Of a stretch of 64,000 nucleotides of DNA, positions 56,255-64,000 are shown in pieces. Location: positions 124,001-188,000 of the forward strand of contig CAXXGC010000013.1 of NCBI GenBank assembly GCA_963667875.2, read 5' to 3'. The position numbers and the translations under genes were made by a program. Position 1 is the first letter of the stretch. Each line of letters begins with the position of its first letter. Source of the stretch: JAEXOD01 sp963667875 (GTDB lineage: Bacteria > Bacteroidota > Ignavibacteria > Ignavibacteriales > Melioribacteraceae). The notes beneath the pieces are model-generated. The model ran no database searches. It had not been told where the DNA came from and saw only the letters and a list, made by a program, of their open reading frames with translations.

Positions 56255-57090
56255 TGCGTAGTTTTTTTCAAAGATTTTATTTTTTATTAAAGGAATATAT
56301 TTATTTATGTATTCTTTTAATTATTAGTTTATTCTTCTTATCATTAAATGATAGTGAAGGAATGAACGCCATTAGAAGATATTCTTTTGGAACATTTTCT
56401 GTTTTTAATTCTCTATTTACCGACATTGTACACATGTTTTATAATGAAGATAACATTTTGGCATTAAAACGAAAAAATGCCGAATTGATGTTGGAAAATA
56501 ATTTGCTTCGTGAATACGCACTGCAAAATCTTGAATTAAAAAGTCTAATCAAAATGCAAGATACCGCAAAAACAAAAATTATTGGTGCTACAGTCGTTTC
56601 TAAGCTTGTATCAGCCGTACAGGGTAATTTAATTTTAGATGTTGGCTCTGACAATGGTGTTTCAAAAGGGATGCCGGTTATTAATGATAAAGGACTTGTT
56701 GGAATTGTGCAACAGACTAGCGATAATTATTCACTTGTTAGGCATATTAATAATGCTCATCTCAAAATTGCGGTTAAAGATCAGAGAAGCGGAATTGACG
56801 GAATTTTACGTTGGGACGGTAACGCATTAATTATCTCCAATATACAAGGAATTGATGATGTTTTAATTGGTGATAGAATAATTACTTCCGATTTCAGTTC
56901 AATTCTTCCTGCAAACATTCCTGTTGGTATTGTAAAGGAAAAAGAACGAAATTCGACCGGATATATTAGTCTTGTTATTGTTCAACCGTTTGTTAATATT
57001 GAATGGCTTTCTCACGTATATGTTCTTCCCATAAAAAGAGAGCCGCAAATAGATTCGTTAAAAAGTTTAGTTAATAATATAAAAAGATGA
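56254..57090 (+). CDS. mreC: Rod-shape-determining protein MreC
   Basis: The product is 278 residues from the ATG that overlaps the mreB stop (TGATG). An in-frame TTG one codon earlier is not preferred. It has one N-terminal membrane helix (about 11-30), a coiled coil around residues 65-100 (LALKRKNAELMLENNLLREYALQ) and the MreC beta domain with VSKGMPVINDKGLVGIV and IADRI-like strands (VLIGDRIITSDFSSILPANIPVG). MreC is the periplasmic linker between MreB and the PBP2/RodA synthase. Confidence 0.93.
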   Translation: MRSFFQRFYFLLKEYIYLCILLIISLFFLSLNDSEGMNAIRRYSFGTFSVFNSLFTDIVHMFYNEDNILALKRKNAELMLENNLLREYALQNLELKSLIKMQDTAKTKIIGATVVSKLVSAVQGNLILDVGSDNGVSKGMPVINDKGLVGIVQQTSDNYSLVRHINNAHLKIAVKDQRSGIDGILRWDGNALIISNIQGIDDVLIGDRIITSDFSSILPANIPVGIVKEKERNSTGYISLVIVQPFVNIEWLSHVYVLPIKREPQIDSLKSLVNNIKR

Positions 57091-57578
57091 TAAAAAAGTT
57101 TATTTTACCCATATCAATTTGTATTCCTTTAGTTCTCATTCAGTTAACTATTGCACCGTTAATCTCATATCGTAATATTGGACCGGATTTAATAATTTTA
57201 CCTGTTATTTATTTCTCAATAAAAGAAGGACAAATGTTTGGAATGGTTCTTGGTTTTATTGTTGGATTTTTATTTGATTTAATTTCGGGCGGTATGATTG
57301 GCAGCTCAATGTTCAGTAAAACCATAGCTGGTTTTATTGCCGGTTATTTTTTTAATGAAAATAAAATCGATTTAACATTAGGATCTGTACTGTTTATGTT
57401 TATTGTGTTTATTTGCTCAAGTATTGATTCGCTGATTATTTCGATTTTGTCCGCTTCCGAAGATATTTCTACTGTAGCATTATTTGTTTTTAAAAGAAGT
57501 ATTTTACCCGGACTGTATACTTCCGCTTTTAGCCTTCCTTCAATAATATATAACAATAAAGTTGAAAGAATAAAATGA
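57087..57578 (+). CDS. mreD: Rod-shape-determining protein MreD
   Basis: The 163-residue hydrophobic protein has five or six predicted membrane helices. Its pattern includes GPDLIILPVIYFSIKEGQ, GMVLGFIVGFLFDLISGG and GSSMFSKTIAGFIAGYF, which fit MreD. It overlaps mreC by four bases (ATGA) and pbp2 by four, giving coupled translation. MreD is an integral-membrane part of the elongasome; sequence conservation is low in the family, and context adds much to the call. Confidence 0.9.
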   Translation: MIKKFILPISICIPLVLIQLTIAPLISYRNIGPDLIILPVIYFSIKEGQMFGMVLGFIVGFLFDLISGGMIGSSMFSKTIAGFIAGYFFNENKIDLTLGSVLFMFIVFICSSIDSLIISILSASEDISTVALFVFKRSILPGLYTSAFSLPSIIYNNKVERIK

Positions 57579-59380
57579 TTGATGTAGAAATAGCCTCAAG
57601 TTCGCGCAAATCCATTCTTTCGGTAATTATTATTGGTTTTAGTTTTGTCCTCCTTTTTCAAATGATTAAAATGCAGTTAATTGATAATTTACTTTATAAT
57701 GAAAAATCATCTGAAAACAGTATTAAAGAAATATATCAACAAGCTCCGCGCGGTATAGTTTATGACAGAAATTATAATGTATTGGTCAACAACCGTCCCT
57801 CTTTTTCAGTTCAAATTACTCCTGCGTTTTATGATGAAAAGTTAAATCAAAAATTAGATGAACATCTTGGATTTGAACCGGGAACATTAGCAAAAATGTT
57901 GTACCAAAGCAGAAGTTATTCAAAATATATTCCCCGTTTAATTAAAAGGGGAGTTGATTTTAGATTTATTGCTTGGTACGAAGAGAACTCCGATGATTTG
58001 CCCGGTGTAAATTACATAACAGACTCTGAAAGAGATTATTCGCATGGAGTTAGAGGTGCTCATATGTTTGGTTATATCAGGGAAATATCACCTGAAAAAC
58101 TAAAACAGCATAAAGGCGAATATCAAATGGGTGATATGATTGGTTTAACCGGCATTGAGCGTGGATATGAAAAATATTTACGTGGTGAAAAGGGAATAAA
58201 ATATATATTATTTGATGCCCAGCAGCGTGTTATTGGAAGATACAATAATGGTGAAGAAGATAAAAAGGTTGTAAAAGGGGATGACTTAGTATTAGGAATA
58301 GATTTAGCCGCACAAAAAGCTGCCGAAGATGGTTTTATGGGACGTCAAGGGGCTCTTGTTGCCGTTGAACCTAGTACCGGAGAAATTATTGCATTTGTCA
58401 GTTCTCCTGATTTTGATTTAGAAAAATTAACTTCATTTACTACAAATAATGAATGGTCTCAATTATTAAAAGATCCTAATAAACCTTTGTTTAATCGAGC
58501 CACGTTATCTGTAAATCCTCCCGGTTCAACATTTAAAATGTTTGAGGCTTTGCTAGCTTTGCAGGAGGGTATTATTACTCCGGATTATCATATTAATTGT
58601 CCTGGTGGTTTTCAGTATGGAAACCGATTTTTTAAGTGTCATGGTGCTCATGGAAATATGGATATCATGCATTCTATTGAAAAATCGTGTAATACATTTT
58701 ATTATCAATTAATTCTAAAAATTGGAATTGACAAATGGTCTGATTATGCTCATAAATTTGGATTTGGAAGAAAAACCGGAGTTGATATTGGTGAAGAATT
58801 AGCCGGACTTGTACCAAACAGAGCATATTACGATAAAGCTTTTGGTAAAAACAAATGGGGTAATGGATTTCTAGTAAGTCTTGGAATTGGTCAAGGTGAG
58901 TTAAGTACTTCAATTATTCAATTAGCACAATACACCGCAATGCTTGCTAATTTTGGTATTACTTATGAACCGCATTTTGTTAAAGGTTTTGTAGATAATA
59001 AAAGCCATAAATTTATTCCCTTTAATAAAAAAGAAGTTAAAGTAGATATAAAAAAAGAATATTTTGATATTGTTAGACAAGGAATGTATTTAGTTGTTAA
59101 CGGTGCAGGTACAGCTACTCATATTAAGCAAAGCGATTTTGTAATTGCCGGTAAAACCGGAACATCTCAAAATCCGCATGGTAAAGATCATGCACTTTTT
59201 ATTGGTTTTGCCCCATTTGATAACCCCAAAATAGCTGTTGCTGTTATTGTTCATAATGTAGGTTTTGGTGGTACTCATGCTGCTCCAATTGCACGGGATG
59301 TTATGATTGCTTATTTGACGAAAAATAAAAATGTTGTTAAAAAAGAAACCATTGTAATCGATTCAGTAAAAGGCGACTAG
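57575..59380 (+). CDS. mrdA: Penicillin-binding protein 2 (elongation transpeptidase)
   Basis: The 601-residue class B PBP has one N-terminal membrane helix (about 13-32) and a dimerisation domain (QAPRGIVYDRNYNVLVNNRPSF, TGIERGYEKYLRGEKG). The transpeptidase domain has the active-site Ser318-Thr-Phe-Lys, the SxN motif in KSCNTFYYQ and GKTGTSQNP near residue 527. It cross-links peptidoglycan during side-wall growth together with RodA, encoded directly downstream with no intervening base. Length is in the normal range for PBP2. Confidence 0.96.
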   Translation: MIDVEIASSSRKSILSVIIIGFSFVLLFQMIKMQLIDNLLYNEKSSENSIKEIYQQAPRGIVYDRNYNVLVNNRPSFSVQITPAFYDEKLNQKLDEHLGFEPGTLAKMLYQSRSYSKYIPRLIKRGVDFRFIAWYEENSDDLPGVNYITDSERDYSHGVRGAHMFGYIREISPEKLKQHKGEYQMGDMIGLTGIERGYEKYLRGEKGIKYILFDAQQRVIGRYNNGEEDKKVVKGDDLVLGIDLAAQKAAEDGFMGRQGALVAVEPSTGEIIAFVSSPDFDLEKLTSFTTNNEWSQLLKDPNKPLFNRATLSVNPPGSTFKMFEALLALQEGIITPDYHINCPGGFQYGNRFFKCHGAHGNMDIMHSIEKSCNTFYYQLILKIGIDKWSDYAHKFGFGRKTGVDIGEELAGLVPNRAYYDKAFGKNKWGNGFLVSLGIGQGELSTSIIQLAQYTAMLANFGITYEPHFVKGFVDNKSHKFIPFNKKEVKVDIKKEYFDIVRQGMYLVVNGAGTATHIKQSDFVIAGKTGTSQNPHGKDHALFIGFAPFDNPKIAVAVIVHNVGFGGTHAAPIARDVMIAYLTKNKNVVKKETIVIDSVKGD

Positions 59381-60607
59381 ATGAAAGTTGGATCAAGGTT
59401 CAAAGATAAATTTGATTTTGCAATTTTTATACCTACTGTATTATTAACTATTTTTGGGTTGATTGCGATATATAGTGCAACAGTAAATCATCCTACTGCA
59501 TCATCCAATTTTTCAAGACAATTGTTTTGGGCAATAGGATCACTTATAACATTGTTTTTTATTTATATTATTCCTTCACAGTTTATAAAATTTGCATCAG
59601 TTCCTAGTTACATTGCTTCAATTGTTTTATTAATTGCTGTACATTTTATTGGGAAACAAGTATATGGGGCTAAAAGCTGGTTAAATCTTGGATTTTTTGG
59701 ATTTCAGCCTTCGGAATTTGCTAAAATTGGGACAATATTGATGTTAGCCTATTGGTTATCAGAGAAGAAAAGGGATTTGAATAACATTAAAGAAATTGGA
59801 ATGGCCTTGGCCATTGGCGGATTACCGGTTATTCTAATTCTTGCTGAACCGGATTTTGGGACCTCAATTGTATTCGTTACTATTACCATAACTATGGTAT
59901 TTTGGAGCGGAATCAGTTTATTCACGTTATTTGTTGTTTTATCACCAGGAGTTGCAGCCTTTGCATCGTTATTTGGTACTGTAGCTTTTTTAATTACACT
60001 TTTGGCAGTTTTGGTTTTATTATTCTATTTTAAGAAAAATATATTTACAAGTGCATCTGTTTTAATAACAAATATTGCTGCTGGTTTCTTTTTCGATTTT
60101 GCTTTGCGTTATTTAAGACCGCATCAACAAAATAGAATATTAACATTTGTTAATCCTGAAGCTGATCCTTTGGGTGCCGGATATAATGCTCTACAGGCAA
60201 AAGTAGCTATTGGTTCCGGAGGAATGTTTGGAAAAGGTTTTTTACACGGCAACCAAACACAGTTACGATTTATTCCTGAACAATGGACTGATTTTATTTT
60301 TTGCGTAATTGGTGAAGAATTTGGTTTTATTGGCAGTGTTATTACATTAGGATTGTTTTTATTCTTATTTGTTCGATTGATTAATCTTTCATATAATGCT
60401 TCAAACAAATTCAGCAGTCTTGTGGCTGTTGGTGTATTAGCCTTAATGTTTACACATTTTGCCATAAATTTGGGCATGAATTTAGGTGTTACTCCTGTTG
60501 TGGGTTTACCTTTACCATTTTTAAGTTATGGCGGCAGTTCATTATTAGTTAATATTATTTTAATTGGGTTTACATTAAATATTTATAATAATCGTAAGGA
60601 GAGTTAA
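59381..60607 (+). CDS. rodA: Peptidoglycan glycosyltransferase RodA
   Basis: The 408-residue protein has about ten membrane helices and SEDS-family motifs: YGAKSWLNLGFFGFQPSEFAKI, LAEPDFGTSIVF, GGMFGKGFLHGNQTQLRFIPEQ, TDFIFCVIGEEFGF, and LPFLSYGGSSLL near the end. It polymerises glycan strands with PBP2 in the elongasome. The ATG follows the mrdA stop without a gap (TAGATG). The N-terminal helix segment FIPTVLLTIFGLIAIYSAT is typical for RodA/FtsW; position beside pbp2 favours RodA. Confidence 0.96.
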   Translation: MKVGSRFKDKFDFAIFIPTVLLTIFGLIAIYSATVNHPTASSNFSRQLFWAIGSLITLFFIYIIPSQFIKFASVPSYIASIVLLIAVHFIGKQVYGAKSWLNLGFFGFQPSEFAKIGTILMLAYWLSEKKRDLNNIKEIGMALAIGGLPVILILAEPDFGTSIVFVTITITMVFWSGISLFTLFVVLSPGVAAFASLFGTVAFLITLLAVLVLLFYFKKNIFTSASVLITNIAAGFFFDFALRYLRPHQQNRILTFVNPEADPLGAGYNALQAKVAIGSGGMFGKGFLHGNQTQLRFIPEQWTDFIFCVIGEEFGFIGSVITLGLFLFLFVRLINLSYNASNKFSSLVAVGVLALMFTHFAINLGMNLGVTPVVGLPLPFLSYGGSSLLVNIILIGFTLNIYNNRKES

Positions 60608-60610
60608 ATT

Positions 60611-61420
60611 ATGCAAAATGCGCAAGATAAGTTTATTGATGCTGCTAAAAGGAATTTGCATATATGTGTGGGACTTGACACAGATTATGAAAAAATTCCT
60701 GATTTTATAAAAAAAGAAAAAGAGCCAATTTTAAAATTTAACCAAATTGTTATTGAAAATACATGTAATTATGCCGGAAGTTATAAGATTAACTTTGCAT
60801 TTTATGAAAAATACGGCCCACAAGGTATTGAAATATTAGAAAAAACATTAGAATACATACCAAAAAATATTTTAACAATAGGGGATGCAAAAAGAGGAGA
60901 TATTGGGAACACTTCTCAAATGTACGCAAAATCTATTTATGAATACCATAAGTTTGATTCGGTAACTCTTAATCCTTATATGGGTATTGATTCTATTTCT
61001 CCTTTTTTAGAGTACACTGATAAAATAAATTTTGTTCTTGTTTTAACTTCAAATAAAAGTGCAGTAGATTTTGAAAAAGCAAAATTAAATTCCGGAAATT
61101 ACCTCTATCAGGAAGTACTAAATAAGGTTAATATTTGGAATGCCAATAAAAATTGCGGAATCGTTTTTGGTGCAACTAATATTGAAGAATTAAAATTAAA
61201 TATTTTGGAATTTAATGATTTATTTGTTTTGTTACCCGGTGTAGGTGCACAGGGGGGCAGCCTTGAAGAAGTTGTATCTCTTTTTACTAATAATAATATC
61301 ACAAAATATATGATTAACATCAGCCGCGGGTTATTATATTGTGATAATAGTCCAAATTTCCCATCTAAAATCGAAGAATCCATTAAATCTTATAATAAAA
61401 TTATAGAATCCCTTTCCTAA
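60611..61420 (+). CDS. pyrF: Orotidine-5'-phosphate decarboxylase (subfamily 2)
   Basis: The 269-residue enzyme has the longer subfamily 2 layout. LHICVGLDTDYEKIP is near the N-terminus, the catalytic Asp-Lys-Asp region reads GDAKRGDIGNTSQMYAKS, and LNPYMGIDSISPFLE and LPGVGAQGGSLEEVV follow. It decarboxylates OMP to UMP. Only three bases separate it from rodA, so it is co-transcribed with the cell-shape module; with pyrG upstream, two pyrimidine genes bracket the block. Confidence 0.95.
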   Translation: MQNAQDKFIDAAKRNLHICVGLDTDYEKIPDFIKKEKEPILKFNQIVIENTCNYAGSYKINFAFYEKYGPQGIEILEKTLEYIPKNILTIGDAKRGDIGNTSQMYAKSIYEYHKFDSVTLNPYMGIDSISPFLEYTDKINFVLVLTSNKSAVDFEKAKLNSGNYLYQEVLNKVNIWNANKNCGIVFGATNIEELKLNILEFNDLFVLLPGVGAQGGSLEEVVSLFTNNNITKYMINISRGLLYCDNSPNFPSKIEESIKSYNKIIESLS

Positions 61421-61425
61421 ATAGC

Positions 61426-61454
61426 TTGACATTTGAATTTATTTTATATAATAT
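61426..61454 (+). promoter_or_regulatory. Possible promoter for the DUF2851 gene
   Basis: TTGACA at 61426-61431 is followed at 15 bases by TATAAT (61447-61452), or at 17 bases by TAATAT (61449-61454). It lies in the 109-base gap after pyrF. The resemblance to a primary sigma consensus is good, but Bacteroidota often use a different consensus, so this remains a guess. Confidence 0.35.
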
Positions 61455-61529
61455 TAAAATACTATATGAGTAATTTTAATATTATTATTAATTACAAAAA
61501 ATAATAGTTCAGTTTTAAGCGAGGTTAAT

Positions 61530-63005
61530 GTGGAATTACCAAAAGTAACCGAAGAAATTCTTTATGAACAATGGATAAATCATAAAAATTTAGGAGCACT
61601 TAAAACAGCTGGCGGGGAAGATATTGAAATTTTGGATATCGGAATGTTTAATAACGATGAGGCCGGCCCTGATTTTAGAAACACCCGCATTAGAATTGGA
61701 AATTTTGTTTTTATAGGTGATGTTGAAATAGATATAAACTACAACGACTGGGTAAACCATGGGCACAATATAAATAATAAATATAATAAGGTTATTTTGC
61801 ATGTTTCATTATTTAACAAGCAAAGTCATCAATATGTTTATACAAGGGATGGCAGAAAAGTACCCACTTTAGTATTGGTAAATTATCTTGAACAAGGACT
61901 AATCGATCTTTTTTGCAAAAAGATTGAAAAAGATAATGGGTTTCTTCATAATCAATTAAAATGTCACGATTCTATAAAACACATTCCTGAATCAATCAAA
62001 ATAGACGCATTATTAAAATTGGGAATGGAAAGACTTAATAAAAAATGCGAAAAAATTGTTCTACGGTTAAAAGAATTAGCATACTTAAACTCATTAAGCT
62101 GCAAGGAACCAGCAGTTGCTTATCAAATGAGTCCCGAAACAATAGCCCAAAATATTAATTATTCCGATTTGCATCAAAAAGATATTTGGGAACAAGTATT
62201 TTATGAACTAATCTTTGAAGCTCTTGGTTATTCCAAAAACAAAATTCCAATGAATGAACTCGCAAAAGCAGCTGACTTAAAGTTTCTTCGATTATTAAAC
62301 TCCGAAAATATTGTTCAGTGTTATGAAGCAGTATTATTTAATATCGGTAATCTTTTTAATGAGAACCTAAAATCGGATTCTTCGAATCTTTCGGATTATA
62401 TCAAAGGAGTAATGAAATGCTGGCAAAATTCCAAGGGTTTTTATGATGGTAATGTTTTAGAAGACATTGAATGGCACTTCTTTAAATTGCGCCCTCAAAA
62501 CTTTCCAACTATAAGAATAGCAGGCGGAGCAAGATTTTTAGATTCATTGATAAATAAAAATCTTATTGAAGTAATTATTCGAAAAATTAAGGAAATTCAC
62601 AATATAGAAGTATTGATAAATTCAATTAGAAATTTATTTGTAATTAAAGCTGAAGGGTATTGGCGCGAACATTATGTGTTTGAAAAACCAATTAAAAGCG
62701 AAATTAAATATTTTGTTGGAGCACAGCGCGCAGACGAAATAATTATTAATGTAATATTTCCGTTTTTTACTGTTTATTTTGACGTATTTGGGTTGCCGAA
62801 CTATTCAAAAAAGATATTACAGATGTATAATATTTTTAAACAAAAATCGGATAATAAAATAATTTCGGATGTTGCAGCAAGTTTAGAAATGGAGCAATAT
62901 CTTGAAAAAACAATACTAACACAAGGAATGATAGAATTATTTAGAAGTTACTGCTCAAAAAGTCACTGCACGGAATGTATAATTGGGGAAAGTGCTTTTA
63001 ACTAA
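61530..63005 (+). CDS. DUF2851 family protein
   Basis: The 491-residue protein matches the DUF2851 pattern known from Bacteroidota. It has EILYEQWINHKNLGALKTAGG, LDIGMFNNDEAGPDFRNTRIRIG and GDVEIDINYNDWVNHGHNINN near the N-terminus. The C-terminal half is helical, with PQNFPTIRIAGGARFL and a closing Cys group (YCSKSHCTECIIG). The conserved acidic, His and Asp residues in the first 100 positions suggest a metal site, perhaps nuclease-like, but no activity is known to me. The start is GTG at 61530, with GAGG nearby upstream. Its end overlaps the convergent nuclease-family gene by eight bases. Confidence 0.85.
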   Translation: MELPKVTEEILYEQWINHKNLGALKTAGGEDIEILDIGMFNNDEAGPDFRNTRIRIGNFVFIGDVEIDINYNDWVNHGHNINNKYNKVILHVSLFNKQSHQYVYTRDGRKVPTLVLVNYLEQGLIDLFCKKIEKDNGFLHNQLKCHDSIKHIPESIKIDALLKLGMERLNKKCEKIVLRLKELAYLNSLSCKEPAVAYQMSPETIAQNINYSDLHQKDIWEQVFYELIFEALGYSKNKIPMNELAKAADLKFLRLLNSENIVQCYEAVLFNIGNLFNENLKSDSSNLSDYIKGVMKCWQNSKGFYDGNVLEDIEWHFFKLRPQNFPTIRIAGGARFLDSLINKNLIEVIIRKIKEIHNIEVLINSIRNLFVIKAEGYWREHYVFEKPIKSEIKYFVGAQRADEIIINVIFPFFTVYFDVFGLPNYSKKILQMYNIFKQKSDNKIISDVAASLEMEQYLEKTILTQGMIELFRSYCSKSHCTECIIGESAFN

Positions 63006-63624
63006 GGTTATTTTTAATTTTTTCTATTTCATCTCTAATTTTAGCAGCTCTTTCATAATCCTCTTTTTCAATTGCTTCGCGTAGTTGATCTTGAAGTGTA
63101 GCAATTTTAGATTCCTCAGATATATTTATTGGTTCCTTATCATGTTTTTCGTTTATATTAAATATATCTTCTTCCTCATCCTCAAAATCAGAATCGGGAG
63201 ATTCATTAGTATCATTAGCAGGGTTAAAACTTGCTAAATCCATTACAACCGAACTTACATAAATTGGAGCACCTGTTCTGACTGCTAAAGCAACAGCATC
63301 AGAAGGTCTTGAATCAATTTCTGTTGTCATTGTTGAATATTCGATGAGAATTTTTGCATAAAAAGTACTGTCTTTAAGCTCGTCAATAAAAACTTCCACA
63401 ACATTAGCACCTAAATTATCACAAAAACTTTTAATTAAGTCATGTGGTAACGGACGGGGAGGTTTTGTACCGTCAAGCGGTAAAGCAATAGCTTGAGCTT
63501 CAAAAGAACCAATTAAAATAGGTAATCTTCTGATACCGTATATTTCTTTTAATATTAAAGCAAACGCCCCATTTCTGCCGGCGTTTGCTGATAATCCTAA
63601 TACTTCTACTTCTATTTTTTCCAA
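62998..63624 (-). CDS. Bifunctional nuclease family protein with UVR motif
   Basis: The 208-residue product has the BFN/DUF151 domain (about 1-135), with IEVEVLGLSANAGRNGAFALIL, LPILIGSFEAQAIAL and IDSRPSDAVALAVRTGAPIYV. An acidic linker (DFEDEEEDIFN) follows, then a UvrB/UvrC-type helical hairpin at the end (LQDQLREAIEKEDYERAAKIRDE). Plant and bacterial relatives have been reported to have RNase and DNase activity; the UVR motif usually mediates protein contact. The start is TTG at 63624 with no clear ribosome-binding site. It lies 14 bases after the etfA gene on the same strand. Confidence 0.9.
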   Translation of the reverse strand: MEKIEVEVLGLSANAGRNGAFALILKEIYGIRRLPILIGSFEAQAIALPLDGTKPPRPLPHDLIKSFCDNLGANVVEVFIDELKDSTFYAKILIEYSTMTTEIDSRPSDAVALAVRTGAPIYVSSVVMDLASFNPANDTNESPDSDFEDEEEDIFNINEKHDKEPINISEESKIATLQDQLREAIEKEDYERAAKIRDEIEKIKNNLS

Positions 63625-63638
63625 TATAATATCTTATT

Positions 63639-64000
63639 TTATTGTTTTATTTTCTTAATTTCTGCAGTTAATGCAGGTAATATTTCAAAAGCATCGGCTA
63701 CTATCCCATAATCAGCTATTTGAAAAATAGGAGCATCTTTATCTTTATTAATTGCAACAATATATTTTGAAGAACGCATACCTGCAATATGCTGAATTGC
63801 ACCTGAAATACCAACAGCAAAATACAAATTTGGCGAAACTGTTTTACCTGTCTGTCCTACTTGTTCACCATGAGGTCTCCAACCGGCATCCACTACGGCA
63901 CGCGAAGCACCAACAGCAGCACCTAATTCAGCGGCTAAGTTTTCAATTAAATTAAAGCTTTCCGCAGCTTTCAGACCTCTACCACCCGAAACAATTATAT
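63639..64000 (-). CDS. etfA: Electron transfer flavoprotein alpha subunit (5' end outside window)
   Basis: The frame is open to the right-hand edge; about 120 C-terminal residues are visible. They carry the FAD-binding signature of EtfA: VSGGRGLKAAESF, GASRAVVDAGWRPHGEQVGQTGK, LYFAVGISGAIQHIAGM, IVAINKDKDAPIF and ADYGIVADAFEILPAL. The subunit carries the redox FAD and passes electrons between acyl-CoA dehydrogenases and the quinone pool or other partners. The GTG at 63893 is an internal codon, not a start. The beta subunit gene is presumably just outside the window. Confidence 0.95.
   Translation of the reverse strand, partial: IIVSGGRGLKAAESFNLIENLAAELGAAVGASRAVVDAGWRPHGEQVGQTGKTVSPNLYFAVGISGAIQHIAGMRSSKYIVAINKDKDAPIFQIADYGIVADAFEILPALTAEIKKIKQ

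Overview
The window is AT-rich, densely coded and has no phage, insertion sequence, CRISPR array, rRNA or recognisable tRNA. No stretch longer than 300 bases lacks a gene. The gene families point to the phylum Bacteroidota, most probably the Ignavibacteria/Chlorobi side of it. The indications are SusC/SusD and other TonB-dependent receptors, six or seven secreted proteins with the type IX secretion (T9SS) C-terminal signature around YPNPFNP, a PorV/PorQ-like barrel, a DUF2851 protein, and a purN-purH-mreBCD-pbp2-rodA-pyrF chain. The genus is not stated with confidence.

Layout. 1-4563 (+): an operon of three parvulin/SurA-type foldases and a MoxR ATPase. 4595-13142 (-): a SusC/SusD pair, then a NarL-type response regulator, its beta-propeller sensor kinase and a small membrane protein. 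13180-18961: a cobalamin-type radical SAM protein, a Thermus/Rickettsia-type isocitrate dehydrogenase and a P-type Ca2+ ATPase. 19025-39488: a secretome block. It holds a C39-like peptidase and a serine hydrolase (-), an FG-GAP protein, a TonB receptor / large secreted protein / PorV-like operon, and two tandem M6 metalloproteases with LVIVD repeats, the first of which is frameshifted.

39505-48625 (-): a tightly packed operon with overlapping stops and starts. Read in the direction of transcription it encodes a T9SS-exported protein, a PqqD-like protein, an ATP-grasp ligase, a PLP-dependent decarboxylase-like enzyme, a urea-transporter/M23-peptidase fusion, a TPR lipoprotein, an outer-membrane barrel, an aldo/keto reductase and a receiver-domain protein. 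I cannot match this set to a pathway I know, and it is the best candidate here for an undescribed system. The genes suggest ATP-dependent ligation and decarboxylation chemistry coupled to the cell envelope, but the product is unknown.

48710-64000: a small secreted protein and a divergent Ca-binding-type protein sharing a promoter region with a striking TGTCGA/TCGACA repeat. Then come the growth genes pyrG, a TPR gene broken at a T9 homopolymer, purN, purH, mreB, mreC, mreD, pbp2, rodA and pyrF, followed by DUF2851, a bifunctional nuclease-family protein and the end of etfA.

Two genes (33309-36298 and 51520-53014) each read through cleanly if one base is corrected. Whether these are true mutations, recoding sites or sequence errors cannot be settled from the sequence alone. 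Several starts were moved downstream because a GGAG ribosome-binding site sits six bases before an internal ATG.
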